A stretch of DNA of 64,000 nucleotides from Cycas panzhihuaensis. Taxonomy: Eukaryota > Cycadophyta. This document shows, in pieces, positions 34,725-45,277 of this stretch (within the stretch, counting starts at the first letter, position 1; every line of letters begins with the position of its first letter). The notes below the pieces were generated by a model. It was not told the origin of the DNA, did not search any database, and worked only from the letters and a program-made list of their open reading frames with translations. The stretch spans positions 10,850,001-10,914,000 of the forward strand of contig CM041465.1 in the NCBI GenBank assembly GCA_023213395.1, in the 5' to 3' direction. The position numbers and the translations under genes were made by a program.

Positions 34725-36079
34725 TTTATCTCCTTGACACCTAAAGCTCCTACTTTATGAAGAAAGTAAGATGGTGAAAGATAATAATAATTAAGATGAA
34801 TAATTTTCTATCAAAAGTCAATAAAATTTAGGATGAAGTATGTGAATAATAGGTTACTAGTCTATAAGATATCTACAATCTAATCAAACCAACTTTAATA
34901 TCTCTAAAATGACAAGTTAAAGGAATATTATCTAAAACTTACCCAGAAGGACTAGGTTCACATTCACTAAATAAAAGATCAATGCCAAATACCCACAAAC
35001 TACATGAGACTTAAAAATCCAACCAGTCATAGTTTATCTCTTATTAACCATACTTCGGAGGAAAGGTCCTTTTGCTAGAGTATAAAGGATCAACTATCAT
35101 AGTCTTTAGGCTCATTAGTATGTGACTTTTCAAAGCCTAAGACTACCATAGTTTCAACTCATTAGTAGGTGACTTTTTAGTGCCTTTTGTCATAGTTTAA
35201 ACTCATTAACGAGGTGAAGGACTTCAAAGCTTAATTATCATAGTTTAACCTCATCAACAATCAAATTTTAGAGGGTTGTTTATCATAGTTTAGGCTCTTT
35301 AATAGGTAGAAGGGACTTCGATCAATTTGGAGACCAATCTAAGAGTCAATCTTGAAGGAAAATGAGTGAAAAATATAGCATTCAAGTCTCCAACAATCTT
35401 CATGAAAGATAAATACATTAAATTTGATAATTAAGTATAGTATATAAAAGATGAATTATTATACTATCTTAAAGTGATTTCATTCGATGATGATGATTGT
35501 AAAGTGGTGAAATTCACTTTGATAAACTCAATGGGTGAAAGAAAATAGTTCAACTTAGAAAAGAGAGAAAATCCCCTCCCCTTTTATTAAGAAAAAAGAT
35601 GAAAATCAAATTTTATTTTTACAGGAGGGAGTTAGAAAATAGGGAATTTTCTCTTATTTTTAAGATGATCTAGAGACATTTTAGTGGAGGATCAACTCTA
35701 GGAGATTAATATTAGCAAGATATAATAGGGAGCTAAATATTTTGTGAGTTTGATTTTAAAAAAATTAATTAATTAAATTTTATAATAAAAAATACAATCT
35801 TCTAATATGAAAAATGTGAAAGCACAATTAAAAACATGAGAATATTTCTAAAAATATGATTATACAGTTAATAGTTGAATCAAAGAAATTATATTTTTGG
35901 ACAACTAATCGCATTTTTTAACTGAGAAGTTACATTTTTTAATAGATAGTTGTATTTTTAATTGACTTGTCATATTTTTGAACTTGAGAAGGAGAAAATT
36001 AAAAAATGAAATTTTTACAACATGAAAAATTAGATTATAATACAATCTTTTTATATGATGTAGCCTCTAAAGAGGGTAG
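34725..36079 (-). other. Gypsy-B polypurine tract and 3' untranslated region with tandem repeats
   Basis: A polypurine tract AAGGAGAT (minus strand) lies at 34728-34735. From about 35080 to 35330 five diverged units of about 48 bases follow each other, each with a version of TATCATAGTTTAAACTCATT and AGGTGA. The rest is AT-rich with no coding signal, including scattered repeats of a TCATATTTTT-like phrase at 35790-35990. Confidence 0.65.
35080..35330. repeat. Tandem repeat, about 48 bp x 5, degenerate
   Basis: Units begin near 35087, 35138, 35186, 35231 and 35276. Each contains CATAGTTT or CATAGTCTTT followed by CTCATTA or CTCATCA. They lie in the Gypsy-B 3' untranslated region, a site known in Tat-type elements to produce tandem repeats. 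Confidence 0.65.
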
Positions 36080-37860
36080 ATACATAAGAAAATGAGGGAT
36101 TGGCCATTAGAGAGCTAGTTGGCCAATTGGATGAGGTAGATTAGGCTATATTATAGGCTTACAAATTATCTCGAGTGAGTGGATTGACCCAATTAGTGAT
36201 GGAGTATGAGATACTCCATGATTTTATTACATGTTATATTCCAAGTCATAATATTTTTAAAGTACAGGTGATCAGAGAGATTTATATCAGCTTGAGAGAC
36301 ATAGAGAGGATTTCAGAAGTCAACTGGCTTAGGGAGAGAGTGAGATTAAATAGGGTAGTAGATGATGAGTCTCAAATGACATGCATCCAATATTTAATAG
36401 GTTTTATAAATCAGTTTGTCCCTCATGGGATATCTATAGAGTCCAGATAAATAGTAGAGGGTGTTCATATTATATAAAGGATCATGACCCATAATCATCA
36501 TATATAGGATTACTAGAACCCAAAACTTCATAGGGGTTCCATATCAGTGGGTAGGAGTAGTAAGGAGGTGTGAGGAGGGAGTTTGGATGAACTAAAAGTA
36601 GTATATAGTAGATAGCATATGTCTACAACTATTGAGGATCAAGAGAAGGGTTGAAGGGGATTCTCTTATAGCTCTATCCTAATGTATTAGTTGTATGATT
36701 ATATTTCTTTGATGAGACTAGGAAAAGTACTAGGAGAGTTGACTATTATAGATCTAGGGATGAATATGTAGAACATGAGAGCATGGATTCATAACATGAC
36801 AATCATTATAGGAAGGAGTACTCATAGCCCTCTATTAAGTAGGATGACTAGGAGATAATTGATAAAGGATGCATATGAGATACTACTAATATAGAGTGAC
36901 GATGAGATAGATGTTATCAAGAGAGGAGCAATAGAAGAGGCTATTATCACTAGTAGAGGGAGAAGGAGAGGTAGAAAGAGAGGAGGTAGAGATAGGAGAG
37001 ATTATGGAGGTGGAAGCAAGATGGATTAAGAAGGGAGAAGAGGGGCATCGACCAACAAAGGAGAGGGAGGGAGTCAATATATGCTTGAGAGGGTAGGTGG
37101 AGCACTAAGTAGAGATAGGGAAGGCTCCATATAGAGCATGGGGCTAGACTCAATAGAGGAGTAGGGGAGAGGAGGCGAGAGTAGGGTAGGAGAGGGAGAT
37201 ACTACCTAAGAGGCTTCCTAAGAGCCTTAGGGAGAGGGAGCATCATAGGTAGAGGAGGAGATGCTAGTGAATCCAATAAGAGAAGATGAGCTATCGAGTA
37301 TGTTAGTTGATTGGTTTCAAATGCATTAAGTTATATTTCTTTTGATTATTTTTCCTCTACATAGGAGACTGATCATGATTTATATATTTTCTATGGATAA
37401 ACAATGAGAGCATGACTCTAGTGGAGGTGAGAAGGACACTAGACTTGATATTCCCATATATACCTACATAAGAAGAGACTCCAGCATGAAATATAGTAGA
37501 TCACATACTTCTAGGACATCATATTGACTATTTCAGTCATGCAATTTGAGCTTGAGACATATTCATGGATATGAGAGAAAAGCTAAGACTGTAAGAGTTA
37601 GAGCTTAGAGCAACTAAGGATGAGAGATGTCATCTACATAGAATGACATTAGCATAGGTGGGAGTACGAGTTACTCCATCGAGTACTACAGTATAGCAGG
37701 GATGACATCTTCCACCACATAGGGAGTCTACGTATGGATAGACTCCAGATAAAGGAGAGAGGACAGATCTAAGAGCACATAAGAGATCTCATTAGGGTTC
37801 ACAAAGATGAGTGTATTCTATATGTATAGAGGAATAGGAGGGATACGTGAGGCATTTTAT
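36080..37860 (+). pseudogene. Antisense frame in Gypsy-B, possible plant mobile domain
   Basis: Opposite to gag and pol, a coding-like frame begins about 36095 (GLAIRELVGQLDEVD) and has a clean stretch at 36175-36450. The segment ILHDFITCYIPSHNIF, then REIYISLRDIERISEV, follows the pattern of the plant mobile domain (D-x-L/I-V/I..W..ET-HTF...GE..ITL.DV). A Gly/Arg-rich stretch is at about 36955-37020 (GRRRGRKRGGRDRRDYGG) and a charged helical tail runs to about 37860. Stops are mainly TAG in place of CAG or TGG. Plant mobile domains are known in some gypsy elements; this assignment is inference from a pattern match by eye. Confidence 0.45.
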
Positions 37861-37921
37861 GTGTCTCAACTATTGTATCATGAGTCACATGAGTGACAAA
37901 TGTACCATATTTTCTTATATT

Positions 37922-37998
<77 letters not shown>

Positions 37999-38329
37999 AT
38001 GACTTTTCTTTAGAACTTATATATAATGGATGATTAACTCTAAACTCTTTTTCACCCTTTATTTCCCTTTTATAAATTAAGCACAATATACATTCATTAA
38101 TGTGATGGCCCATGAAAACATATAATAATTTTTAATATTTTTTTGTTCTTTTTTTATGATTTTACATTGTTTTTTAATTTTTCATTAGTATGTACATGGT
38201 AGTTTATACTCATTATGGAGTGTAAGGAGGTTTTGAAAAGAAAATGATTATAAGGAGTAATGAAGGATAGGAAACAAATAAAAGATAATAAGGAGTAGAT
38301 GAAAGGCTTACTAATTTTATTTCTATAAA
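37861..38329. other. Gypsy-B gap with TA microsatellite
   Basis: No gene is supported. The stretch lies between the broken integrase and the antisense frame and is dominated by the TA repeat at 37924-37996. Open frames through the repeat (37799-38113) are artefacts of TATA codons. Confidence 0.6.
37924..37996. repeat. (TA)n microsatellite, about 36 units
   Basis: An uninterrupted alternation of T and A over 73 bases. This type of tract is expected to be length-variable and hard to assemble. Confidence 0.95.
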
Positions 38330-38659
38330 CATAACACCATCTAAAATAAATGTCTAGCACACATTCCTACATGGGATTCTACTAAGGCTATAAGTGTTTT
38401 ATCAAGAGAAAGATATCTCAACAAAATTCCATCAAAAGAACATTTATAAAGTACACCATCAAGTAAGAGATATTTCCTAGTAGTAGCTTGAATTAATCTT
38501 CTCTTATTAGAGGTAGAAGAAGGAAAATATTAATCATGAAGATATGATTTAATTTCTCCATACCATGGATCATTAGAAGGAATGACTTAGATATGGAGAA
38601 TGTGCTCATCTAGAAGAGTATCATCAATAGGTTGTTTAAAAGGATTAGGAAGAGGAGCA
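38330..38659 (-). pseudogene. Gypsy-B integrase, N-terminal stump
   Basis: Reading leftwards: LDEHILHI, then NDPWYGEIKSYL, SNKRRLIQATTRKYLLLDG and VLYKCSFDGILLRYL, followed by HVGMCARHL. This is the linker and start of the zinc-binding module that precedes gypsy integrase. The similarity ends around 38330; the catalytic core (D, D, E) is not found to the left, so the integrase is truncated. Confidence 0.7.
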
Positions 38660-39229
38660 TTAGCCATGATCTCAGTGATGACCATGCCTTTCTTAGATTT
38701 TCTATTGACAATATGAAAATTAAATTCTTGAAGTAATAAGGACCATTTACCTAGTCATCTAGTTAGGTTGGTTTTAGTAAACAAATATCTAATAGGGTCA
38801 GATTAAATGATAAGATGGACCTTATTCCCAAGAAGGTAGTGCCGTAATTTCTTAGTAGTAAAGATTAAAGTAAGGCATTTCTTTTCAAGAAGAGGATAAT
38901 AAAGTTCAAAAGCCATCAATGTTCTGCTAATAAAATATAATGCTTATTCCTTACCAAAGTCATCCTCTTGTGCCAACATACCCACTAATGATTCTTTTAT
39001 AGATGAAGTATAAGGAATAACAGGTTTATCAAATCTTGGAGGAGAAAGCACGAGTACTAAAATTAAGGCTTGCTTCAACTTATTGAAGGACTCTTGAACA
39101 TAAGGAGTCCATCATAGCTCAATGTTTTTCTTTAGGAGGTTTGTGATAGGCTTGGCATCCAAAGTAAAATTAGTAATAAAACATCCTAAGAAACCAAGTC
39201 TGCCTAGGAAGGATTTAATCTATTTTTTA
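38660..39229 (-). pseudogene. Gypsy-B RNase H
   Basis: Segments read FLGRLGFLGCFITNF (RT thumb), QALILVLVLSPPRFDKP, SLVGMLAQEDDFGKE, ALYFISRTLMAFELYYPLLE, then KKLRHYLLGNKVHLI and the tail FHIVNRKSKKGMVITEIMA. The order and spacing fit the gypsy RNase H. Directly after the tail comes the integrase linker, so no second, archaeal-type RNase H is present at this place, unlike Gypsy-A and Gypsy-D. Confidence 0.72.
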
Positions 39230-40180
39230 TTCTTAGGAGGAGACATATCGATAATTGCCTTTATCTTATCCGAACCAATTCTAATCTCATCATAAGAAAT
39301 AATGTTACCTAATATTCTCCCTAATGTCATGGAAAAACCACATTTAAATGAATTAAGACAAAAATGGTATTTTTTACAACTTTCAAAGATTATTTTTAGG
39401 TAAAAAAAATGGTCATGTCTTCTACGAGAAAGAGCACACATACCATATAAGGACACAGTAATAATATTACTAATCAAATATGAAAAATATGAACCATTTC
39501 TCTTTGATAAGTACCACCAATAATTTTTAATCTAAAAGGCATGACTATATACACGAAAGTACCCCAAGGATTAGTGAATGTAGTCTTATGATGATCTCAA
39601 TGTGAGATAGAAATCTAATTATAACTAGAAAAACCATCCATAAGAGACATCACCTTAAAACTAGTCATCTGGTCCCAAATCTAATCAAGAAAAGGGGAGG
39701 AAAATTATCCTTAGGACATGCTTTATTGATGTCTCATAAGTCGATGCAAATTTAGATTGAACTATTTTTCTTTGCAACTAGAATTATATTAGAAACCCAC
39801 TAAGAGTAATTGACACTCTCAATGAATCAAACTCCTAACAACTTCTCCACTTCTTATTTAATAGCAAGGGAGAGATGTGGGTGAATAAGTTGCTATTTTT
39901 GACATTTAGGTTTGATGTTAGGAGTTACTATGATATTATACTCAATGATTTGAGGATAAAGTCTATATATATCTTTATAATCCTAAACAAAGACTTAGAG
40001 GAATTCATGAAAGAGATCCTTAAATTGAGTGATCTCTTGGGGAGTACAACTAGCTCCCAATTTAACAATCTTAGGGGTATCACCCAATTCTAAATCAACA
40101 TCAATACTTTGTTCTATAAGCAAATAATTTTCCTCTTCAAAATGATAAGGAGTAGGTTCTATGAAATAAACAACCTCTTG
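39230..40180 (-). pseudogene. Gypsy-B reverse transcriptase
   Basis: The N-terminal part reads LGASCTPQEITQFKDLFHEF, then SLAIKQEVEKLLG-type sequence, FIESVNYSQWVSNIILVAKK and INKACPKDNFPP near 39710, a hallmark of Tat/Athila RTs. The DGFSGYNQI-like and TFVYIVMPF-like boxes are present in other frames. An open stretch at 39220-39477 covers the connection (CKKYHFCLNSFKCGFSMTLG, then KIKAIIDMSPPKNKK). The YVDD box region is too decayed to read with certainty. Confidence 0.78.
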
Positions 40181-41169
40181 AGGTTGGTAATGATTAATTA
40201 GGGGTGAATTAAGTCATATTACTTTCAAAAAATCCAACCTATAATGTCTGGAAGGAAGATTAGCAGATGACCCTACTAAATATTCAAGAATTACCTCATC
40301 ATTTTTAAAATTATCAAGGTGAAAAAGATCAATAAGAAGAAAATTCCTTAGTAGGTTAGTAGACAAAGAAGAGGACCTAAAACATAAAGGAGATACAACC
40401 AAAGAGCTTAGACATGTAGGAACAAACTCAATGATCAAAAGAACTTAAGAGAAAAGAATAAACCTATTAACAAATTCCTAAATTGACATAAAGGCTTAGT
40501 TAAAATCCCAACAAGGATGAAGACAATCTTAATTAGACAAAGACATCAAGATGAGAGATGATGGAGAAGCATCCATAAAAGAACATAAAGAAAAAGAAAT
40601 AGTGGAAATTAAATTCACTTCTCATACTTAAATATAGTTACTTTTATTCCTTTGAAGTGCATCAAGTGAATTAATATCCTTACTACTTAATTCTAAGTAT
40701 GGATATTGATGCAACAATATCTTCTTCTTATGTCTATTCAACTATGTAATAAAGAAAGAAGAGAGGTGTAGCATCAATAAGAATATTGTGTGAAAGAGAA
40801 ACTATATGATGAATCAAAAAATAATTCATAGTGGACAAACCTAAAACATTTTTCTCATAGAAAAACATAAAACCTATGAGAAATGAGTTTGAAAAGGAAG
40901 GGGGACATTCATATCAATAGTTTTTCTCACAATAATTTCCTCACAAGATGTGGTCGAATGGGAAGTTACTTCTTCATTGTGAGAGGAAAAATAAACCAAA
41001 GATTAATTAGCCAGATCTAAAGACTGAGGAGTAGATGAGGAAACTAATGAAATAGGGAAAATATCCACTAAATCAACATTTTTTACTTCTCCTTAAAGAG
41101 TTTTAATAGAAAAATATTGGCCTAAACCTAGTGATTAAAAAAGTACCCTGAAGAGTTAGATAACTCACT
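40181..41169 (-). other. Gypsy-B linker between protease and RT
   Basis: Poorly conserved polyprotein linker with many stops. An open piece at 40214-40438 has no recognisable domain. Confidence 0.45.
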
Positions 41170-41660
41170 AAGCTCAGAAAAGGTCTCAACAAGTGGGACT
41201 AATTGTTTGATAGGTTTTAGATTTTGCTTTATAACTTTTAATTATCTCTCATAGATGAACCTAAGTTTACCAAAGAGGAAAGAATAAAACATAATCATTT
41301 GGGTAATCCAAGGTCTACCCAAAAGAATGTTGTACTCCAAACTAAGATCAATAATGGTCAATTTAGTAATAACTATTATTTCTTCCAAAGTAAGAGGGAG
41401 AGTGACTTAACCAAGTGGTACTTTCTATTTTTTGTTGTATCCCTAACAAATCCACTCACATGGATTAAAAACTAACATTTCCCAATCCTCAACAAGATGA
41501 AGAGAGATCATATTAATGAAAGATCCCTCATCAATAATGACTCATTTGATGTTGATGTCATCCTTTGTTATCTCAATATAAAATAGAGGTATGTCATTTG
41601 GTAGATAGGTGGTATAATTAGACAAGGTGGCCAATCCAAAGGAAAGTGTAGAAGTGGATG
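41170..41660 (-). pseudogene. Gypsy-B aspartic protease
   Basis: Segments read YIEITKDDINIKRVIID, then EGSFINMISLHLVEDW and LTIIDLSLEYNILLGRPWI. In this family the catalytic box is DGGSSLNI; here the residue after Asp is Glu (IIDEGSFINM), so the Asp is kept. The LLGRPWI box is the characteristic C-terminal signature. A stretch of about 1 kb between protease and RT (40181-41169) holds only decayed linker. Confidence 0.72.
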
Positions 41661-44102
41661 AAGAGACTATAGCAAGAAATCCTAATGTATCAAATAAGAG
41701 CTAACGTTACTCAAAGATAATACTTTAACAAATCTATAACTAAAATACTAGTAGGAATGGTCTTAAGATCATCAACTAAAGAGAATGATCCATATTTTAT
41801 ACTAAAAGAAATGGACCTAAACCTAATGGGATTTAGGGGTACAAGAGATAAGGAGTCAAGATTCTTTACCATTGAATCATCATATGATTTAGATGGACCT
41901 GCACTCTTTGTTATCTCTACTATGTTAATAATTCTCTTAGTCTCATCACCTTTGGGAGGTGGGTGAGCTTGATTACTAATTTGTTTTATCAAAGGATTAG
42001 AGGGAGTAATAGTCTTCTTAGAAGAATTAGAATTAGAAGGCTCATCTTGATTATCTTAAACTTGTTTTTCTTTTCTCTTATCATCTTTGTTTCCTTTGTC
42101 CTCGTGTTGAGGTAAGGGGTCCTTATGAATCATATGATCTTGAGATGTTTTAGAGGAATGGTTTGATTAAACATTTGTATTCTATGTCATAACTTGAACC
42201 AAGTGACATTCACTTATGTCATGGGCATCAATTTGTTGATATAAATACTATTTAGTTTTTCTAAAAGAAGGAGGAGGTGGAGGAGGAACTTGTTTCTTCC
42301 TTCCTTCAATGAGGTGAATTAATTTGGTTTCTTAGGAGGGTTGATTTTAAGAAGGATCGTCAACACACATCTTGGTGTTAATTACATGCTGCAATGATCT
42401 GATGCAAGAAATTAAGTAATCGTAGGTAGGCTTAGGATGAGAAACTTTAGTTATTTAAATAGTTTCTTTAGAGGGAATAGGTTTCCCAGTCTTCATCATG
42501 CCTACCTAAAACTTAAATATTTCTAAAGCTAAACAATGATCAATAGCTTCTTTATAGGTTTAAGGGCCAAGCTTAAAAACTTTAGGATGTACATGTGGCC
42601 TCAAAGCATTAGTGAATAGATCGAATAGGAGACTAGGATCAATACATGAATGACATGCATGTACTTGGTCTTGAAACCTTTTCACAGTCTCTAGAAGTTT
42701 CATCATATTTTTGTTTATAACCAAAAGTGACTTAATACTAGATTTGAATGGCCTCACTACATCAAAATAATTGATAAAATAATTAACTAATTATTGAAAC
42801 TAGAGGATAGGACCTAGAGGAAATTAATAAAACCATTTCAAGGCATCACCTTCAAGTGATTTAGGAAATAAGCACATCATGGCATAATCATATGGCATAA
42901 AAATCTACACAACCAAGTGCAAACACTTGTATGTGAGAGGCAAAATGTTAGGAAGAGTCACCTAAGAATTTAGGTAAGGGTTGTTATTGTTGTTGTTGAG
43001 GAAAAGAATGGGATGGAAGAGTAGACAAAGGATTAAACCCAACTACATGATTAACAATAGAATTAGTTTATAGGATAGTGTATTGAGGAAAGGTGGGATT
43101 GAATTAATGAAAAGGGATTGGTTATGCAGTGGTTCTAGGAACATGTGATGTGGAGGTAGGGTTAGCAACCCCTAAAACATGAGATTGACTAAGTGAATCA
43201 TAAGGATGAATAGGATAGCTATGAGAAATATGTTGGGAAGAAGTGGCTAAATTAAGTGTTCTATAAGAAGAAGCATGAGGTCTAATGCCTTATAACATAA
43301 TTATATGAGATGTGTGAACTACCAATTGAGTCAAAGATAAGACAAGATGAGAGGAGGCAACCCTAATAGAATAGGAACGAATAGGTTGTGAGGTTGATGA
43401 AGGTAAAACTACTTGGTGAGAGATAGGAGGATGAGAAGAACTAGGATTACCTTGGATGGGAATAGTAGAAGTACCTTTGTATGTAGAAGGGACATCATAA
43501 GAAGAATGAGTCTGGACATGTAACCTAGAAGACAAAGGAAGGGGCTAAGAATGAATAGACTTATAATCTTCTACTTCCTCTAAAGGAGGAGAATGAGCTC
43601 TTAATGAAGGAGGATGGGAAGGTATGGGAGATCAAATAGCATTTGGAGTAATCGAAGGCTCACCTTAAATCAACTTACACTCCTCACACAATGGATCAAG
43701 TTGGCAATGTTATGGAGAGGATGTCATAGTATAAGTCTCTAGATAAAAATGATCTTGATATGTAAGGATGTGAAGGAGAATAGGAATCTTAGTAAAAATT
43801 GGCTTAGAATATAATGGATATATTTGAACAGGAAGTGGTTCTTCTTGCACAAAAGAATGATCTACAAAAGAAGCATCACCATGGAATTGAGATGGTTCTG
43901 GATACACTTTCTCCATAGGTATTTCATATAATTGGGTTGAATCTTTAGAAGGGTAAACATAAGTGTCATGCATGTGATGCTCTAAAGAATCAACATAGGA
44001 AGATGAAACTTCATGAGTGAAATGTAAGGGTTGGGTTTAAAAATCGGGTGGGAGGCTTTGAAGTCTCAAAAATTTCTTAAGAGTAGGTGTAGTAGTTTCC
44101 AT
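41661..44102 (-). pseudogene. Gypsy-B gag
   Basis: A start ATG at 44102 (minus) lies 27 bases from the primer site and reads METTTPTLKKFLRLQSLPPD. The N-terminal half is rich in Ser, Pro and His (open pieces 43710-43973 and 43290-43535). The capsid-like half at 42850-42430 includes GDALKWFY, LLETVKRFQDQVHACH and ALRPHVHPKVFK, then DHCLALEIFKF. A Lys/Asp/Ser-rich tail is at 42100-41711. The layout matches the Gypsy-A gag. Stops are scattered through it. Confidence 0.72.
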
Positions 44103-44128
44103 CACTTTAAATAAGAGGATAAATGGTA

Positions 44129-44147
44129 ATCCCCAGTATGCTTGCCA
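44129..44147 (-). other. Gypsy-B primer-binding site
   Basis: Minus strand TGGCAAGCATACTGGGGAT, starting six bases after the LTR end. It has the same length and the same ends (TGGC...GGGGAT) as the tRNA-Asp-type site TGGCGCCGTTGCCGGGGAT known from Tat/Athila elements, but the centre differs. Confidence 0.6.
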
Positions 44148-44153
44148 AAACGA

Positions 44154-44462
44154 TGGCATACTTTGATTAGACCTAAACCAATTATCTCCTAACTAGTGAT
44201 AAGTTTCCTTTGTTTCAAGTCTAAGCTAAGAGACAAGAAGCCTAAGAGAACCAAAAGAACTACTTTTTCCAACTCCTAAGAAGGAGTCTCCACCTGATTA
44301 TGCCATTTAATGAACATGTGAATGAAGAAACAAAAGGCTAGGTTGAAAGGGGGTGATTAAATCCCCTAGCCTATATAATTAGATAGAGGAGTTCTAAGTT
44401 TGGGATTATGCTAACAATGTCTCTTATGTCCTTCTTAGGGACTCCTTTCCTCCTATTCTTTC
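44154..44462 (-). repeat. Gypsy-B 5' LTR, inner part
   Basis: Aligns with 32469-32780 of the 3' LTR. It is cut after 44462 by Copia-4 and continues at 49456. Confidence 0.88.
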
Positions 44463-44648
44463 TGTTAGAATATAATGTTATATCACTAATCCAAAGTCAT
44501 TAAGTTAAAAAAGGCCACTTGTCAACTTCTCATTATAGGAGTTAAAGGTAGTTGGTTCCTGACATTGTATAAATGTACATCTTCTTCATGAATACAAGCA
44601 TGTGCTGTCTCTCAAATTTCCTTGTTCTCCTCTGTCTTTGTCTTAACA
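44463..44648 (+). repeat. Copia-4 5' LTR
   Basis: 186 bp, TGTTAGAATA to GTCTTAACA, with no difference from the 3' LTR by eye. Confidence 0.95.
44568..44574 (+). promoter_or_regulatory. Possible TATA box in the Copia-4 5' LTR
   Basis: TATAAAT lies about 75 bases before the LTR end. The 3' LTR has the same sequence at 49370-49376. Promoter function is inferred only from its position in the LTR. Confidence 0.45.
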
Positions 44649-45277
44649 TGGTATCAGATGGCGGGCCACCACGGAGCCATCGATCAAAATTGAAGAACAC
44701 TTCAATAAGGAGTAATTAAGTCACGGGGCTATCTTCCGCGTGTCGGACCTCGACGAATTCCATATCGATTGTCTGAAACCGCATGCGGTCAAATGCGGAT
44801 GAAAAAATTCAAACTTCTCCGATTGAGATGAAACTTAGCCACGGTAGATCCGATCATCGCCAAGATTTCTTTCTTCTGACGAGTGGATTCGAAGCCATTT
44901 TCAAGGCGTTTTGCCCAAAAAATAGGTCTGCGCGGGTTTTCACAGATTTTCTCATTTTTCTCTGAATTTTCTTGAATTTCCTTGAGAAATCATCCAAAAT
45001 TGAAGCTTCATTCATTGCGTCCTATGGGTACAATTAAGCACAAGATCCATGATTTTTCAAGTGTTTTTAAGCATTTTTGCTAAAAACCTAGCCCGATTAC
45101 ATTTCAAGGCGCTTTTAAAAATTTGTAAGTCAAAATCAAAAGCGGCTTGAACCCTAGACGCCCGAAAAGCACTTCTTTTGAGGTACGTTTTGTACTGTCA
45201 AGTATAGATTCCGTATCAGACGAAAATCTGTGACAAAGAAGACGGTCCCCGCCTTTAATTCGATTTTGGGGATTTTA
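44649..45277 (+). other. Copia-4 primer-binding site and leader
   Basis: TGGTATCAGATG at 44649-44660 is a tRNA-Met-type primer site next to the LTR. The leader of about 620 bases has no supported gene and holds roughly thirty CpG sites by eye. The frame 44783-44965 is not supported. Confidence 0.8.

Noticed and set aside
35080-35330. CRISPR-like array
   Set aside because: Units are degenerate, have no unique spacers of constant length, and lie in a plant retrotransposon.
37799-38113. A 104-residue frame with a long Ile-Tyr repeat
   Set aside because: It is only the translation of the TA microsatellite and has no independent support.
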